From: Acinetobacter lwoffii
GTDB taxonomy: Bacteria; Pseudomonadota; Gammaproteobacteria; Pseudomonadales; Moraxellaceae
Direction of reading: 5' to 3'
Assembly (NCBI RefSeq): GCF_019343495.1
Contig: NZ_CP072549.1
Span: 2,666,001 to 2,730,000 of the forward strand
Length of the DNA: 64,000 bases
This document shows, piece after piece, positions 8,907-17,640 of this stretch (its first letter is position 1; the number at the start of each line of letters is the position of its first letter). The notes beneath the pieces are model-generated. The model had not been told where the DNA came from, made no database searches, and worked only from the letters and a program-made list of their open reading frames with translations. A program made the position numbers and the translations under genes.

Positions 8907-10760
8907 ATGATTGATATTCAGCATGATATTGGTCTGCTCATCGGTTCCATTTTCTCTGCATTAGTGGCTTGCTATCTTATTGCGCGGATTAAAAAATTTG
9001 CTTCAGGCGCTTCACAGCCAAACTTTAGTATTTTTAGTTTAATGCTAACCGCCATGCTATTGGGCCTATTCATATGGTTGATCCATTTTATTGGGCTGAC
9101 AGCAAGTTTTGTGCTGAATAAATATGAGATGGATTTGGGCCTGATGCTCCTGTCTGTTCTGGTGATATGCATTGCATCTATGTTTATCCTCTGGTTAAGT
9201 ACCAGAAGTACCTGGTCATTTTTCCGGTCAGTTCTCGTATTAGGTGTGATCGCACTCAGCATCTTTGGCATGCACTCTATTAGCATGATGTCATTCAATT
9301 TTACTGCCGCCCATATGCAACAGTCACCGGAATTAGTTCAGGCACATGATCAGCTATTTCTGGCCATGATACTGATGAGTGGATTGCTGCTGGTAACGCT
9401 GATTTGTATCATCGTGTCCGAACTGCGTGTGGGATTACGCAACCGTCAGCTTGCATGGGCCAATCAACAAATTGAAAATCAGACCATTCAGGACAATCTG
9501 ACCAAATTACCTAACCGTTTGTATCTGGCTGAATATGCAAATCTGCTGTTTTCAGGTCAGTCCGAACAGCAGCATGAAATTGCTTTTTTATATATCGATC
9601 TGGATCGTTTTAAGGCAGTCAATGATGTGTTTGGCCATCTGGTCGGCGATCAGTTGCTGATTCAATTGACCACGCGGATTCATCTGTTATTAGGCCATCA
9701 TTCCAAGCTGCTCAGAATCGGTGGGGATGAATTTCTGCTGGTACTGGAAAATACTTCAGTCGCCAAAGCTGCAAAAATGTCAGAACAGATTCTTGAACTG
9801 ATTCAGGAAAGTTTCCTGATTGAAGGCAAGAGTATTCATATCTCGGGCAGTATTGGTATTGCCATGTATCCGGAGCACGGCAAAAATTTACAGGATCTGC
9901 TGGTCAATGCTGATGCCGCGATGCTGAGTTCCAAGTATCAGGGACGCAATACCTATTCAGTCTTTAATTACTCTACCGATCAGGATAAAAGCAAGAGTCA
10001 GAGTACCCTGATTAATGATCTATATAAAGCCGTGGAAGAACAGCAGTTTGTGCTGTTTTATCAGCCCAAGTTTTGGACCAAGGATCGTAGCTTGTGTGGG
10101 GTAGAGGCATTAATTCGCTGGAACCATCCCCAGTTTGGGCTGCTCGGCCCGAATCTGTTTATCAATGCAGCTGAAAAAACCGGACTGATTATTCAAATGG
10201 GCTATTGGGCATTGGAACTGGCTTGTCAGCAGATTCAAAAATGGCAACGGACACATACTGAATTTTTCCCTATCGCGGTCAATTTGTCTGCGGTACAATT
10301 TGAACATAAGCATCTGTTTAGTACTTTAGAAAAGTTATTTGCACAATATAAAATCAGTCCTCAGCATTTAATGATCGAGATTACTGAATCGACTGCCATG
10401 CATCATATTGATGTGAGTATGCGCAGCTTTAAGCGCTTAAGACAAATGGGCATCCGTCTAGCCATTGATGATTTTGGTACAGGGCATTCCAGTTTTCTCT
10501 ATTTAAAGAATTTCGCCGTAGATGAGTTAAAAATTGACCGGGAATTTATCAAAAATCTGGCAGTCGGCTCCAAAGAAGAAATGATTCTGGAAAGCATTAT
10601 TCAGCTGGCCATAAAACTGGGCTTGGTGGTGACCGCCGAAGGTGTTGAAACAGAAGCGCAAGCAGAAATTTTAACCCGGCTCGGTTGTGAACAATTACAA
10701 GGTTTTTTACTGGGCTTGCCGGTAGATGAACAACGTTTAGAAAATTTACAATTCCATTAA
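8907..10760 (+). CDS. Membrane GGDEF-EAL protein with MHYT-like sensor
   Basis: This 617-residue inner-membrane protein is predicted to make and/or degrade cyclic di-GMP. The N-terminal 180 residues hold four or five hydrophobic helices with two degenerate MHYT-type motifs (LIHFIG and FGMHSISMM), suggesting a small-ligand or metal sensor. A GGDEF domain follows with an intact GGDEF at 272-276. No RxxD inhibitory site is visible at the usual place before it (the segment reads GHHSKLLR). The EAL domain keeps EALIRW at 400-405, DDFGTGHSS from 521 and EGVETEAQ near the end, so both catalytic signatures look complete. The net activity cannot be told from sequence. The gene is monocistronic. Confidence 0.9.
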   Translation: MIDIQHDIGLLIGSIFSALVACYLIARIKKFASGASQPNFSIFSLMLTAMLLGLFIWLIHFIGLTASFVLNKYEMDLGLMLLSVLVICIASMFILWLSTRSTWSFFRSVLVLGVIALSIFGMHSISMMSFNFTAAHMQQSPELVQAHDQLFLAMILMSGLLLVTLICIIVSELRVGLRNRQLAWANQQIENQTIQDNLTKLPNRLYLAEYANLLFSGQSEQQHEIAFLYIDLDRFKAVNDVFGHLVGDQLLIQLTTRIHLLLGHHSKLLRIGGDEFLLVLENTSVAKAAKMSEQILELIQESFLIEGKSIHISGSIGIAMYPEHGKNLQDLLVNADAAMLSSKYQGRNTYSVFNYSTDQDKSKSQSTLINDLYKAVEEQQFVLFYQPKFWTKDRSLCGVEALIRWNHPQFGLLGPNLFINAAEKTGLIIQMGYWALELACQQIQKWQRTHTEFFPIAVNLSAVQFEHKHLFSTLEKLFAQYKISPQHLMIEITESTAMHHIDVSMRSFKRLRQMGIRLAIDDFGTGHSSFLYLKNFAVDELKIDREFIKNLAVGSKEEMILESIIQLAIKLGLVVTAEGVETEAQAEILTRLGCEQLQGFLLGLPVDEQRLENLQFH

Positions 10761-10903
10761 TAGCGCTCTAATTGATTGAGCGTCAGGATAGACAATATGG
10801 CTCACGGAACTCCACCCTGAAACTCTGCTACAATATCGCCAATTTTTTTCATATTGATCGAATTTGATCTCGAATGCTGTGCATTGAGCAGTAGGTATAT
10901 TTC

Positions 10904-12496
10904 ATGAGCTTTAAGCAAGAACTGGCGGCACAAGTCGCCCAGCGACGTACGTTCGCTATTATTTCCCACCCCGATGCCGGTAAAACCACCATGACAGAAA
11001 AATTGCTGTTATGGGGTCAGGCCATTCAGGTTGCCGGGATGGTAAAAAGCCGTAAATCTGACCGGGCCGCAACATCGGACTGGATGGAAATGGAAAAAGA
11101 GCGTGGTATCTCGATTACGACCTCGGTAATGCAATTCCCTTTTAAAGACAAGATGATCAATCTTCTGGACACCCCGGGACATGAAGACTTCTCGGAAGAT
11201 ACCTATCGTACCCTAACCGCAGTAGACTCTGCGCTGATGGTGATTGACGGGGCAAAAGGTGTCGAAGACCGTACCATTAAACTGATGGAAGTGTGTCGAA
11301 TGCGCGATACACCGATCATTTCATTCGTCAACAAAATGGACCGTGAAATCCGTGAACCGCTTGAGCTTCTGGATGAAATCGAAAACGTTCTGAAAATTAA
11401 ATGTGTTCCGATCACCTGGCCGCTCGGTACTGGCCGTGATTTTGCCGGTGTATTCAATTTAATCGAAGAAAAATTCTACGTGTATAAAGCCGGTTTCGGT
11501 TCAGTGATTACTGAGATCGAAGTGCGTGATGGTTATGACTATCCTGATCTTCGTGAGAAAGTGGGTGAACTGGCTTGGGCGGCATTTGAAGAATCGCTGG
11601 AACTGGTACAAATGGCCAATGAGCCTTTAGACCGTGAAGAATTCCTGGCCGGTCGTCAAACGCCTGTTCTATTCGGTACAGCCTTGGGTAACTTTGGTGT
11701 CGACCATGTTCTGGATGCCTTCAGTCAATATGCGCCATCTCCTAAAGCCCATCCGACTCAAGATCGTGTTGTAGAAGCAGATGAAGAAGGCTTCACCGGT
11801 TTTGTCTTTAAAATTCAGGCCAATATGGATCCGAAACACCGTGACCGTATTGCCTTCATGCGAATCTGTTCAGGAAAGTATGAAAAAGGCTTGAAGATGA
11901 AGCATGTACGTCTGGATAAAGATGTGCGTATCAGCGATGCCTTAACTTTCTTGGCTGGCGATCGTCAGCATCTTGAAGAAGCCTGGCCGGGTGATATTAT
12001 TGGTTTGCATAACCATGGCACCATCCAGATTGGTGATACATTTACCTCGGGTGAGAAACTTCAGTTCACCGGTATTCCTCACTTTGCGCCTGAAATGTTC
12101 CGTCGTGTCCGCTTGAAAGATCCACTAAAATCCAAGCAATTGCAAAAAGGTCTGAAAGAGCTGTCTGAAGAAGGGGCGACTCAGGTATTCATGCCGCAGA
12201 ATAACAACGACCTGATCGTGGGTGCTGTGGGTGTGCTACAGTTTGAAGTGGTGGCTTACCGTCTGAAAGAAGAATACAAGGTCGACTGTGTTTACGAACC
12301 GGTCAGCATCAACACAGTACGTTGGGTGTCTTGCGATGACGAGAAGAAATTCAACGAATTCAAGAAAAAAGCCCATGACCAGTTGTCCGTAGATGGCGGT
12401 GGTCATTTAACTTATCTTGCGCCAAGCCGAGTGAATTTGCAGCTCATGCAAGAACGTTATCCGGACATCGTGTTCCACAATACGCGTGAACACTAA
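10904..12496 (+). CDS. prfC: Peptide chain release factor 3 (RF3)
   Basis: RF3 is a ribosome-associated translational GTPase that recycles RF1/RF2 after termination. Its 530 residues match the family. The P-loop SHPDAGKTT lies near residue 22, the switch and G3 motif [15 protein letters not shown] near 87, and NKMD near 143; elongation-factor-like domains follow. The start [28 protein letters not shown] is as in known RF3 proteins. It stands alone, with a terminator downstream. Confidence 0.97.
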   Translation: MSFKQELAAQVAQRRTFAIISHPDAGKTTMTEKLLLWGQAIQVAGMVKSRKSDRAATSDWMEMEKERGISITTSVMQFPFKDKMINLLDTPGHEDFSEDTYRTLTAVDSALMVIDGAKGVEDRTIKLMEVCRMRDTPIISFVNKMDREIREPLELLDEIENVLKIKCVPITWPLGTGRDFAGVFNLIEEKFYVYKAGFGSVITEIEVRDGYDYPDLREKVGELAWAAFEESLELVQMANEPLDREEFLAGRQTPVLFGTALGNFGVDHVLDAFSQYAPSPKAHPTQDRVVEADEEGFTGFVFKIQANMDPKHRDRIAFMRICSGKYEKGLKMKHVRLDKDVRISDALTFLAGDRQHLEEAWPGDIIGLHNHGTIQIGDTFTSGEKLQFTGIPHFAPEMFRRVRLKDPLKSKQLQKGLKELSEEGATQVFMPQNNNDLIVGAVGVLQFEVVAYRLKEEYKVDCVYEPVSINTVRWVSCDDEKKFNEFKKKAHDQLSVDGGGHLTYLAPSRVNLQLMQERYPDIVFHNTREH

Positions 12497-12530
12497 ACTT
12501 TCAGGCTACGCAGCTAAAGTTTAAAAATAT

Positions 12531-12560
12531 AAAACAGCTTCTCCGGAAGCTGTTTTATTT
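12531..12560 (+). terminator. Terminator of prfC
   Basis: The stem AAAACAGCTTC/GAAGCTGTTTT with a short TCCG loop is followed by a T-rich tract. Confidence 0.85.
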
Positions 12561-12607
12561 TATGCTACATTTAAGCAATTAATAACTCGATAGATATAGC
12601 AAAGAGA

Positions 12608-13432
12608 ATGAAGCTCAGCAAGGAAGTCGTCCTCGGTTCTGTGATTGGTTTAAGTCTTGTCCTGAGTGGCTGTGATAAAAGTGAAAAAGAGCCTGTTAAT
12701 ACTCCGCAAAATGAGAAAATCACCGCAGCTCAGCAGACCGCAGATGTTTTACCTTATCTGAATATTCAAGAGCAGCCGGCCAAAATTGCCTTGCCATTTT
12801 GTGAAAATAAAAACTGTATTAATCTGGATATTCAGACCTTGCATACGGTTGATCCATGGATGAACCAATGGATTGAAAAGCAGCAGGCCAAAGTGATCCA
12901 GGATCAAATCGGTTTGAAACAGGACATGAATTTACAGCAGGCCATCAATGCCTATGTAAAAAAATCGGATGCCTGGCAGGCGCAGCTCAATTTGAACAAG
13001 GCTTATGAATTATCGCTATATACCCGCATTCCTTACCAGCGCAATCAATATGTATTGATGCAGATCGGGGTCGATACCAAACAGGAAAATGTCAGCGTGC
13101 ATGAGCGCTATTATTTTTTTGTGGCTGATCGTCGCCAGCAGAAAATGCTGACTCCACTGGATATTATCGATCCTAAGCAACAGTTAGTAATGGATCAGAT
13201 TATTCAGCAAGCCTATGAGACATGGCTCAAAGAAAATGATCCGCAAGTTCAGCAGAAGGCACCGAAAAAACTGTATTGGGGACAGGCTGACTGGTTCTTT
13301 GATCAGGAAGGTATTGGGCTGCATTTTCGCAGTCATGAAATCAGCAAAGATGCCAAGCAACTGGATATTTATTTAACAAAACAACAAACACAACAGGTCT
13401 TGAAAGCTGATATCTATCAGCATATGTTTTAA
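12608..13432 (+). CDS. Lipoprotein, RsiV/DUF3298-like (copy 1)
   Basis: This is a 274-residue lipoprotein with signal peptide and lipobox LVLSGC (lipidated Cys22), probably envelope-anchored. The body resembles DUF3298/RsiV-type periplasmic domains, with hydrophobic beta strands such as ELSLYTRIPYQRNQY and YYFFVADRRQQKMLTPLDII. Function is unknown; in other bacteria such domains occur in lysozyme-responsive anti-sigma factors and in surface lipoproteins, and there is no sigma factor nearby here. The motif LPFCENKNCINLDIQTL is mirrored in the next gene (IPECEDKSCPEISIERL), so the two are tandem paralogs. It begins the three-gene run ending in the TatD nuclease. Confidence 0.85.
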   Translation: MKLSKEVVLGSVIGLSLVLSGCDKSEKEPVNTPQNEKITAAQQTADVLPYLNIQEQPAKIALPFCENKNCINLDIQTLHTVDPWMNQWIEKQQAKVIQDQIGLKQDMNLQQAINAYVKKSDAWQAQLNLNKAYELSLYTRIPYQRNQYVLMQIGVDTKQENVSVHERYYFFVADRRQQKMLTPLDIIDPKQQLVMDQIIQQAYETWLKENDPQVQQKAPKKLYWGQADWFFDQEGIGLHFRSHEISKDAKQLDIYLTKQQTQQVLKADIYQHMF

Positions 13433-13476
13433 AGCGCGTACTCCTGCAAGCATACAGGTTCCAAAAAGGTGAATGA

Positions 13477-14439
13477 ATGCCAAAATACAAGAATATCTTT
13501 TGTCTATCCATCCTTGCATCAGCGATCTTGCTGAGTGCCTGCCAGCCGAAGAGTAATGAGCCGGAAGAATCAAGTGCTTCCGAGGTGCTACAAGCCGAAG
13601 CTGAAGCACTTAAACTGAGCGGCGATACTGAAAAGCTCAAGCTGGCGATTCCAGAATGTGAAGACAAAAGCTGTCCGGAAATCTCGATCGAACGCCTGAA
13701 TAGTAATCAGAGCTTTATTGATGAATGGATCGACCAGCAGATTCTGCAACAGTTGAAAAATATCCTGTCTGTTGATGCGATTGAACCGGCAAAAGTGAGC
13801 GCTGCCAGCGAAGCAGACGTTGCCGCCTCTGAACCCAAAGCGGCTTTGGCCACAGTAACCACACCGAAACAGCAGCTTGAGCAGCAAACCCAGCCCTATA
13901 TGCAGACTTTCTTGAATCTGGATAAGGAACTCAAGGCCCTGAGTGCCAGTCATAGTATTAGCCTGATGATTAAGCCCAAGATTCTGAATTCAGGTGATCC
14001 GTTGGCGACCGTGGTTCTGAACAGCAGTTATTATCTAGGAGGCGCACACGGCGCATCTGCACAGACCTATTATAATTTTGATCTGGAGCAGAAAAAACTG
14101 GTCAAACTGGATGACATTATTGCAGCCAAACAGAAAGCTCAACTGGAAGCGCGTGCTTATGACGCGTTTAAAAACTGGGTGGTAGAGTCCAAACTGGCCA
14201 AAGATGTGGCGGAATATGAGCAGGCCTGGAAGTTCAGACTCACCGATAATTTCTATCTGGCTCAACAAGGTCTGGTCTTGCAATATGCCGAATATGAAAT
14301 TGGGCCATATGTGGTTGGCTTGCCACGTTTAATGATTCCTTATGAGCAGCTACAAGGTGTGCTGAAACCTGAATATCTGCCTAAAACTGAAAAAGCTGCC
14401 TCTGAGGCACAGCCAGCATCTGCTGCAAAAGCCAAATGA
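13477..14439 (+). CDS. Lipoprotein, RsiV/DUF3298-like (copy 2)
   Basis: This 320-residue lipoprotein has lipobox ILLSAC (Cys22). It is a paralog of the preceding gene: it shares the paired-cysteine segment PECEDKSCPEI, a long amphipathic middle and a C-terminal DUF3298-like domain (YYNFDLEQKKLVKLDDIIAAKQ, LVLQYAEYEIGPYVVGLPRLMIPYEQL). It differs by an Ala/Ser/Glu-rich insert around residues 105-135 and a low-complexity Ala/Ser/Lys tail. The role is unknown. Its stop codon overlaps the start of the TatD gene (ATGA), so the two are translationally coupled. Confidence 0.85.
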   Translation: MPKYKNIFCLSILASAILLSACQPKSNEPEESSASEVLQAEAEALKLSGDTEKLKLAIPECEDKSCPEISIERLNSNQSFIDEWIDQQILQQLKNILSVDAIEPAKVSAASEADVAASEPKAALATVTTPKQQLEQQTQPYMQTFLNLDKELKALSASHSISLMIKPKILNSGDPLATVVLNSSYYLGGAHGASAQTYYNFDLEQKKLVKLDDIIAAKQKAQLEARAYDAFKNWVVESKLAKDVAEYEQAWKFRLTDNFYLAQQGLVLQYAEYEIGPYVVGLPRLMIPYEQLQGVLKPEYLPKTEKAASEAQPASAAKAK

Positions 14440-15257
14440 CCTTGAAACTGTTTGATACGCATACCCATTTTGATGTTCCCGATTTTGATCCTGATCGGGA
14501 ACAGTTGGCGTATGCGGCAAAAGCGGCAGGTGTCGAGCATCTGGTTTTAATTGGTTTTTTGCAAAACCGTTTTGCTGATCTGTTAGGAACTCACGACTTT
14601 ATCAATGACCTGGGAAATGCACCGCAAAGTCATTTAGCCCCGGGCTTGCATCCATTTTATATTGAACAGCATCAGACTGATCATTTACAGGAGCTGGAAC
14701 AGCTGCTTAAAAATGAGCATTGTATTGCCATTGGCGAAATCGGTCTGGATACCTTTTTAAAACAGCACAAACAGGCTGAAATTTTCCAGAAGCAAAAAGA
14801 TTTTTTTGCTGCACAGCTGGAACTGGCGCAGCAATTCGATAAGCCGGTTTTGCTGCATATCCGTAAGTCACATGCGGAGGTTTTGCAGATTTTAAAACAA
14901 CAGCAGTTTAAACAGGGCGGCATTGCGCATGCCTTTGGTGGTGGGATTGAGGAAGCCAAGGCTTTTATCAAGCTGGGATTCAAACTGGGCATCACCGGGC
15001 AAATCACCAATCTAAATGCCAAAAAACTTCATCAAGTGGTGCAGTATGTCGGACCAGAACATTTGGTATTGGAAACTGACTGTCCGGATATGACGCCACT
15101 CTGTTGTCAAAGCTCGACCGAGCAACGTACCCGAAATACACCTGCAAATTTACCTTATGTGCTGCAAGGACTGGCAAAGAGCCTGCATATGCACAAAGAG
15201 GAACTGGCTGAACAGCTCTGGCAAAATACTCATCAGGCCCTGCATCTGACCATTTAA
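14436..15257 (+). CDS. TatD-family metal-dependent hydrolase (putative DNase)
   Basis: This 273-residue cytoplasmic TIM-barrel metallohydrolase belongs to the TatD family, members of which act as 3'-5' exonucleases on damaged DNA or as D-amino-acyl-tRNA deacylases. Metal ligands are visible: FDTHTHFD near residue 6, GEIGLD in the middle, LLHIRKSH, IAHAFGG and the late LETDCPDMTP. It is YjjV/TatD-like; which paralog it matches in E. coli cannot be fixed by eye. It overlaps the preceding lipoprotein gene by 4 nt. Confidence 0.9.
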   Translation: MTLKLFDTHTHFDVPDFDPDREQLAYAAKAAGVEHLVLIGFLQNRFADLLGTHDFINDLGNAPQSHLAPGLHPFYIEQHQTDHLQELEQLLKNEHCIAIGEIGLDTFLKQHKQAEIFQKQKDFFAAQLELAQQFDKPVLLHIRKSHAEVLQILKQQQFKQGGIAHAFGGGIEEAKAFIKLGFKLGITGQITNLNAKKLHQVVQYVGPEHLVLETDCPDMTPLCCQSSTEQRTRNTPANLPYVLQGLAKSLHMHKEELAEQLWQNTHQALHLTI

Positions 15258-15313
15258 GTTAATACTCTTAACTCAGTCTTAAATTCCCAGTTCATCATAA
15301 ATCGAAAAAAAGG

Positions 15314-15358
15314 TGCATTATGCAATTTCTAAAATGCTTCAGACTTGGCATCATGCCA
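15314..15358. promoter_or_regulatory. Paired palindromes upstream of fabI (possible operators)
   Basis: Two perfect odd palindromes lie before fabI: TGCATTATGCA (15314-15324) and TGGCATCATGCCA (15346-15358). They share the core GCAT-N-ATGC and their centres are 33 bp apart, about three helical turns. This arrangement suggests a dimeric regulator binding twice on one face of the DNA. No regulator can be named. Confidence 0.35.
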
Positions 15359-15384
15359 TATATATTCTTTTAGGTGAGATTCAC

Positions 15385-16191
15385 ATGGCACAAGGACTTT
15401 TGGCGGGTAAGCGCTTCTTGATCGCGGGCATTGCGAGTAAATTATCGATTGCTTTTGGTATTGCTCAAGCATTGCATCGTGAAGGTGCTGAATTGGCTTT
15501 TACTTATCCAAATGAAAAGCTGAAAAAGCGGGTAGATGACTTTGCTGAACAGTTTGGTTCGAAACTGGTTTTTCCTTGTGATGTGGCAGTCGATGCTGAA
15601 ATTGACCATGCATTTGCCGAACTGGCTAAACACTGGGATGGTCTGGACGGCGTAGTGCATTCTATCGGTTTTGCACCGGCACATACGCTAGATGGTGACT
15701 TCACCGAGATCACGGATCGTGAAGGCTTTAATATTGCACATGACATCAGTGCTTATAGCTTTATTGCAATGGCACGTGCGGCAAAACCTTTGCTGCAAGT
15801 CCGTCAAGGCTGTTTGCTGACATTGACCTATCAAGGTTCTGAGCGTGTAATGCCAAACTATAACGTGATGGGTATGGCCAAAGCCTCTTTAGAAGCAGGC
15901 GTACGTTATTTGGCGTCTAGCTTGGGTCAGGAAGGTATTCGTGTGAACGCGATCTCTGCGGGTCCAATCCGTACCTTGGCAGCTTCAGGTATTAAATCAT
16001 TCCGTAAAATGCTTGACCTGAATGAGAAAGTTGCTCCATTAAAACGTAATGTGACGATTGAAGATGTCGGTAATGCCGCATTATTCCTGTGCTCGCCATG
16101 GGCTAACGGAATTACCGGTGAAATCCTGTATGTCGATGCCGGTTTCAATACGGTAGGTATGAGCGCTGATTTGATGGCGGATGCGGAATAA
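15385..16191 (+). CDS. fabI: Enoyl-[acyl-carrier-protein] reductase FabI
   Basis: FabI is the NADH-dependent reductase of the last step of each type II fatty-acid elongation cycle and the target of triclosan. It is a 268-residue short-chain dehydrogenase fold. The N-terminal nucleotide-binding stretch [27 protein letters not shown] in the middle, and the catalytic Tyr-X6-Lys (YNVMGMAK, preceded by a second Tyr in ISAYSF) are all present. The ATG at 15385 is preceded by TAGGTGAG; the upstream in-frame ATG at 15313 would add a non-homologous 24-residue leader and would overlap the palindromes. Confidence 0.96.
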   Translation: MAQGLLAGKRFLIAGIASKLSIAFGIAQALHREGAELAFTYPNEKLKKRVDDFAEQFGSKLVFPCDVAVDAEIDHAFAELAKHWDGLDGVVHSIGFAPAHTLDGDFTEITDREGFNIAHDISAYSFIAMARAAKPLLQVRQGCLLTLTYQGSERVMPNYNVMGMAKASLEAGVRYLASSLGQEGIRVNAISAGPIRTLAASGIKSFRKMLDLNEKVAPLKRNVTIEDVGNAALFLCSPWANGITGEILYVDAGFNTVGMSADLMADAE

Positions 16192-16204
16192 GTCCTATAA
16201 ATCC

Positions 16205-16306
16205 TCTCTCCCTCAGGGAGAGAGTTAGAGAGAGGGGAATGACTTCTTTCTCTGAGTGAGGAAATGATTAAAATCCCCCTCATTCCCCCTTTGATAAACG
16301 GGGAGG
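16205..16306. repeat. Short palindromic repeats, two divergent units
   Basis: Unit A (16205-16238) is CTCTCTCCC-TCA-GGGAGAGAG followed by TTAGAGAGAGGGG. Unit B (about 16270-16306) is the opposite orientation of the same plan: a CCCC/GGGG palindrome preceded by AATCCCCCTCATT. Similar units occur at 29165-29277. Each unit is a small palindrome with a purine-rich arm carrying a TAGGGAGAGG-like tail, which fits a dispersed REP-like family. Confidence 0.6.
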
Positions 16307-16320
16307 CCACTCAAGGCAAT

Positions 16321-16350
16321 AAAAAAGACCGCATAAGTGGTCTTTTTTAG
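16321..16350. terminator. Bidirectional terminator between fabI and secB
   Basis: AAAAAAGACC/GGTCTTTTTT with an 8-nt loop lies between the convergent fabI and secB genes. Confidence 0.8.
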
Positions 16351-16366
16351 ATTTGAATGACAGCGA

Positions 16367-16825
16367 TTAAGCTTGACCATCCACAGCAGCGGCTTGGGCA
16401 CGTTGCATATTGGCTTCAAATTCAGCATCGAAGTTGATTGGAGTCAATAGCAATTGTGGGAAGCTACCTTTAGTCACCATATCATTCACTGCTTCACGTA
16501 GGAACGGGAACAGGATGTTCGGGCAGTATGCGCCTAGGATGTATGGAAGACGCTCTTCTTCAACGCCATCTACCAGGAAAATACCAGCTTGAGTGACATC
16601 AACGATAAACGCGGTATCACCTTCGTTGGTCGCTTGAACCACGACTTTCAAAGCTACTTCAAAATGAGTTTCATCAATTTTTTCTGCAGAAGAAGAAAGA
16701 TTGATGTTTAACTCAGGTTGCCATTGCTTGGTAAAAACTTGCGCCCCAGGAACTTCAAAAGAAATATCTTTGGTATAAATACGCTCTAATGCCAATTGTG
16801 GTTGAGCTTGTTGTTCTTCACTCAT
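16367..16825 (-). CDS. secB: Protein-export chaperone SecB
   Basis: SecB is a cytoplasmic tetrameric chaperone that keeps preproteins unfolded and hands them to SecA. Its 152 residues have the typical acidic composition and the signatures [46 protein letters not shown] and [15 protein letters not shown]. It lies downstream of grxC and the rhodanese on the same strand, with short gaps (38 and 21 nt), so the three probably form one operon. Confidence 0.97.
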   Translation of the reverse strand: MSEEQQAQPQLALERIYTKDISFEVPGAQVFTKQWQPELNINLSSSAEKIDETHFEVALKVVVQATNEGDTAFIVDVTQAGIFLVDGVEEERLPYILGAYCPNILFPFLREAVNDMVTKGSFPQLLLTPINFDAEFEANMQRAQAAAVDGQA

Positions 16826-16863
16826 TTTTTGATCCTTAATATGAAGTGATAATTTTAGTAAGG

Positions 16864-17118
16864 TTAAGCCAGCAATTCATCAAGTTTGCCTTCACGCTCT
16901 AAAGCATAAAGCTGGTCAAAACCGCCGATGAACTGATCATTAATAAAAATTTGTGGCACGGTACGGTGATTGGTACGCTGCATCAATTCAAGACGTACTT
17001 CAGGCGCTTCTTGAGACAAGTTAATCTCTTTATATGCCACACCCTTACGTTCCAGTAGCTGTTTTGCACGCACGCAATAAGGACACACTGTCGTCGAGTA
17101 AATAGTAACTTCAGCCAT
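16864..17118 (-). CDS. grxC: Glutaredoxin 3 GrxC
   Basis: GrxC is a small dithiol glutaredoxin (84 residues) that reduces disulfides with glutathione. The CPYC active site is at residues 12-15, followed by the family [18 protein letters not shown] segment. The ATG at 17118 follows AGGAG at 7 nt; an in-frame TTG two codons upstream is less likely. It is the middle gene of the rhodanese-grxC-secB run; the same order occurs in many proteobacteria. Confidence 0.96.
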   Translation of the reverse strand: MAEVTIYSTTVCPYCVRAKQLLERKGVAYKEINLSQEAPEVRLELMQRTNHRTVPQIFINDQFIGGFDQLYALEREGKLDELLA

Positions 17119-17139
17119 GATCAATCTCCTGTTCGTGGA

Positions 17140-17547
17140 TTATTTGCTTTTCACCAAAGGTAAACCTTGAGCTTTCCAGTTGCTGACGCCGCCATCAAGA
17201 CGGTAGGCATCGGCATGACCAACCTGCTGTAATGCAGTACCAGCCACCTGTCCAAGGTTACAAATGAACACCAAAGGGCGATCAGATGCTTTCAGCTCTT
17301 CAACATGTTTTGTAATCTGGCTATATGGAATATTACGGCTGCCGCTGATATGACCTTCACGGAAGTCTTTGGCATCACGTAGATCAACCAGCATGGCATT
17401 TTTTGCTTTGACTAAAATTCCCAGCGATTGCGGAGAAATTTTGCGACCGTTACGTTGACCTTCGATAATGAAGAACAAAACCACTAATACCGCGAGTGTT
17501 CCAAATAAGAAGGGGTGATTCCCCATAAACTCGAACCAACGTTCCAC
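17140..17547 (-). CDS. Membrane-anchored rhodanese-like protein (YibN type)
   Basis: This 135-residue protein has one N-terminal transmembrane helix (about residues 12-30) and a single rhodanese domain. The candidate active-site Cys96 lies in FICNLGQVAG, with DLRDAKDFREGHISGSRNIPY and RLDGGVSNWKAQGLP as rhodanese landmarks. The role is probably sulfur carrier or sulfurtransferase; the substrate is unknown. Its place directly ahead of grxC and secB matches the YibN position in enterobacteria. Confidence 0.9.
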   Translation of the reverse strand: MERWFEFMGNHPFLFGTLAVLVVLFFIIEGQRNGRKISPQSLGILVKAKNAMLVDLRDAKDFREGHISGSRNIPYSQITKHVEELKASDRPLVFICNLGQVAGTALQQVGHADAYRLDGGVSNWKAQGLPLVKSK

Positions 17548-17640
17548 AATTCACCTAATTACAATTTTAAAATTGCCAAGAGTATAGCTCATAAATATGG
17601 TGATCAAAATCACCGCTTCAAGGGCCAAGGGTTAAGAAAA

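Noticed and set aside
17599..17614. GGTGAT-CAAA-ATCACC palindrome between rsgA and the rhodanese gene
   Set aside because: It has a short stem, lacks a T tract and has no second copy; it is too little to call an operator or terminator.
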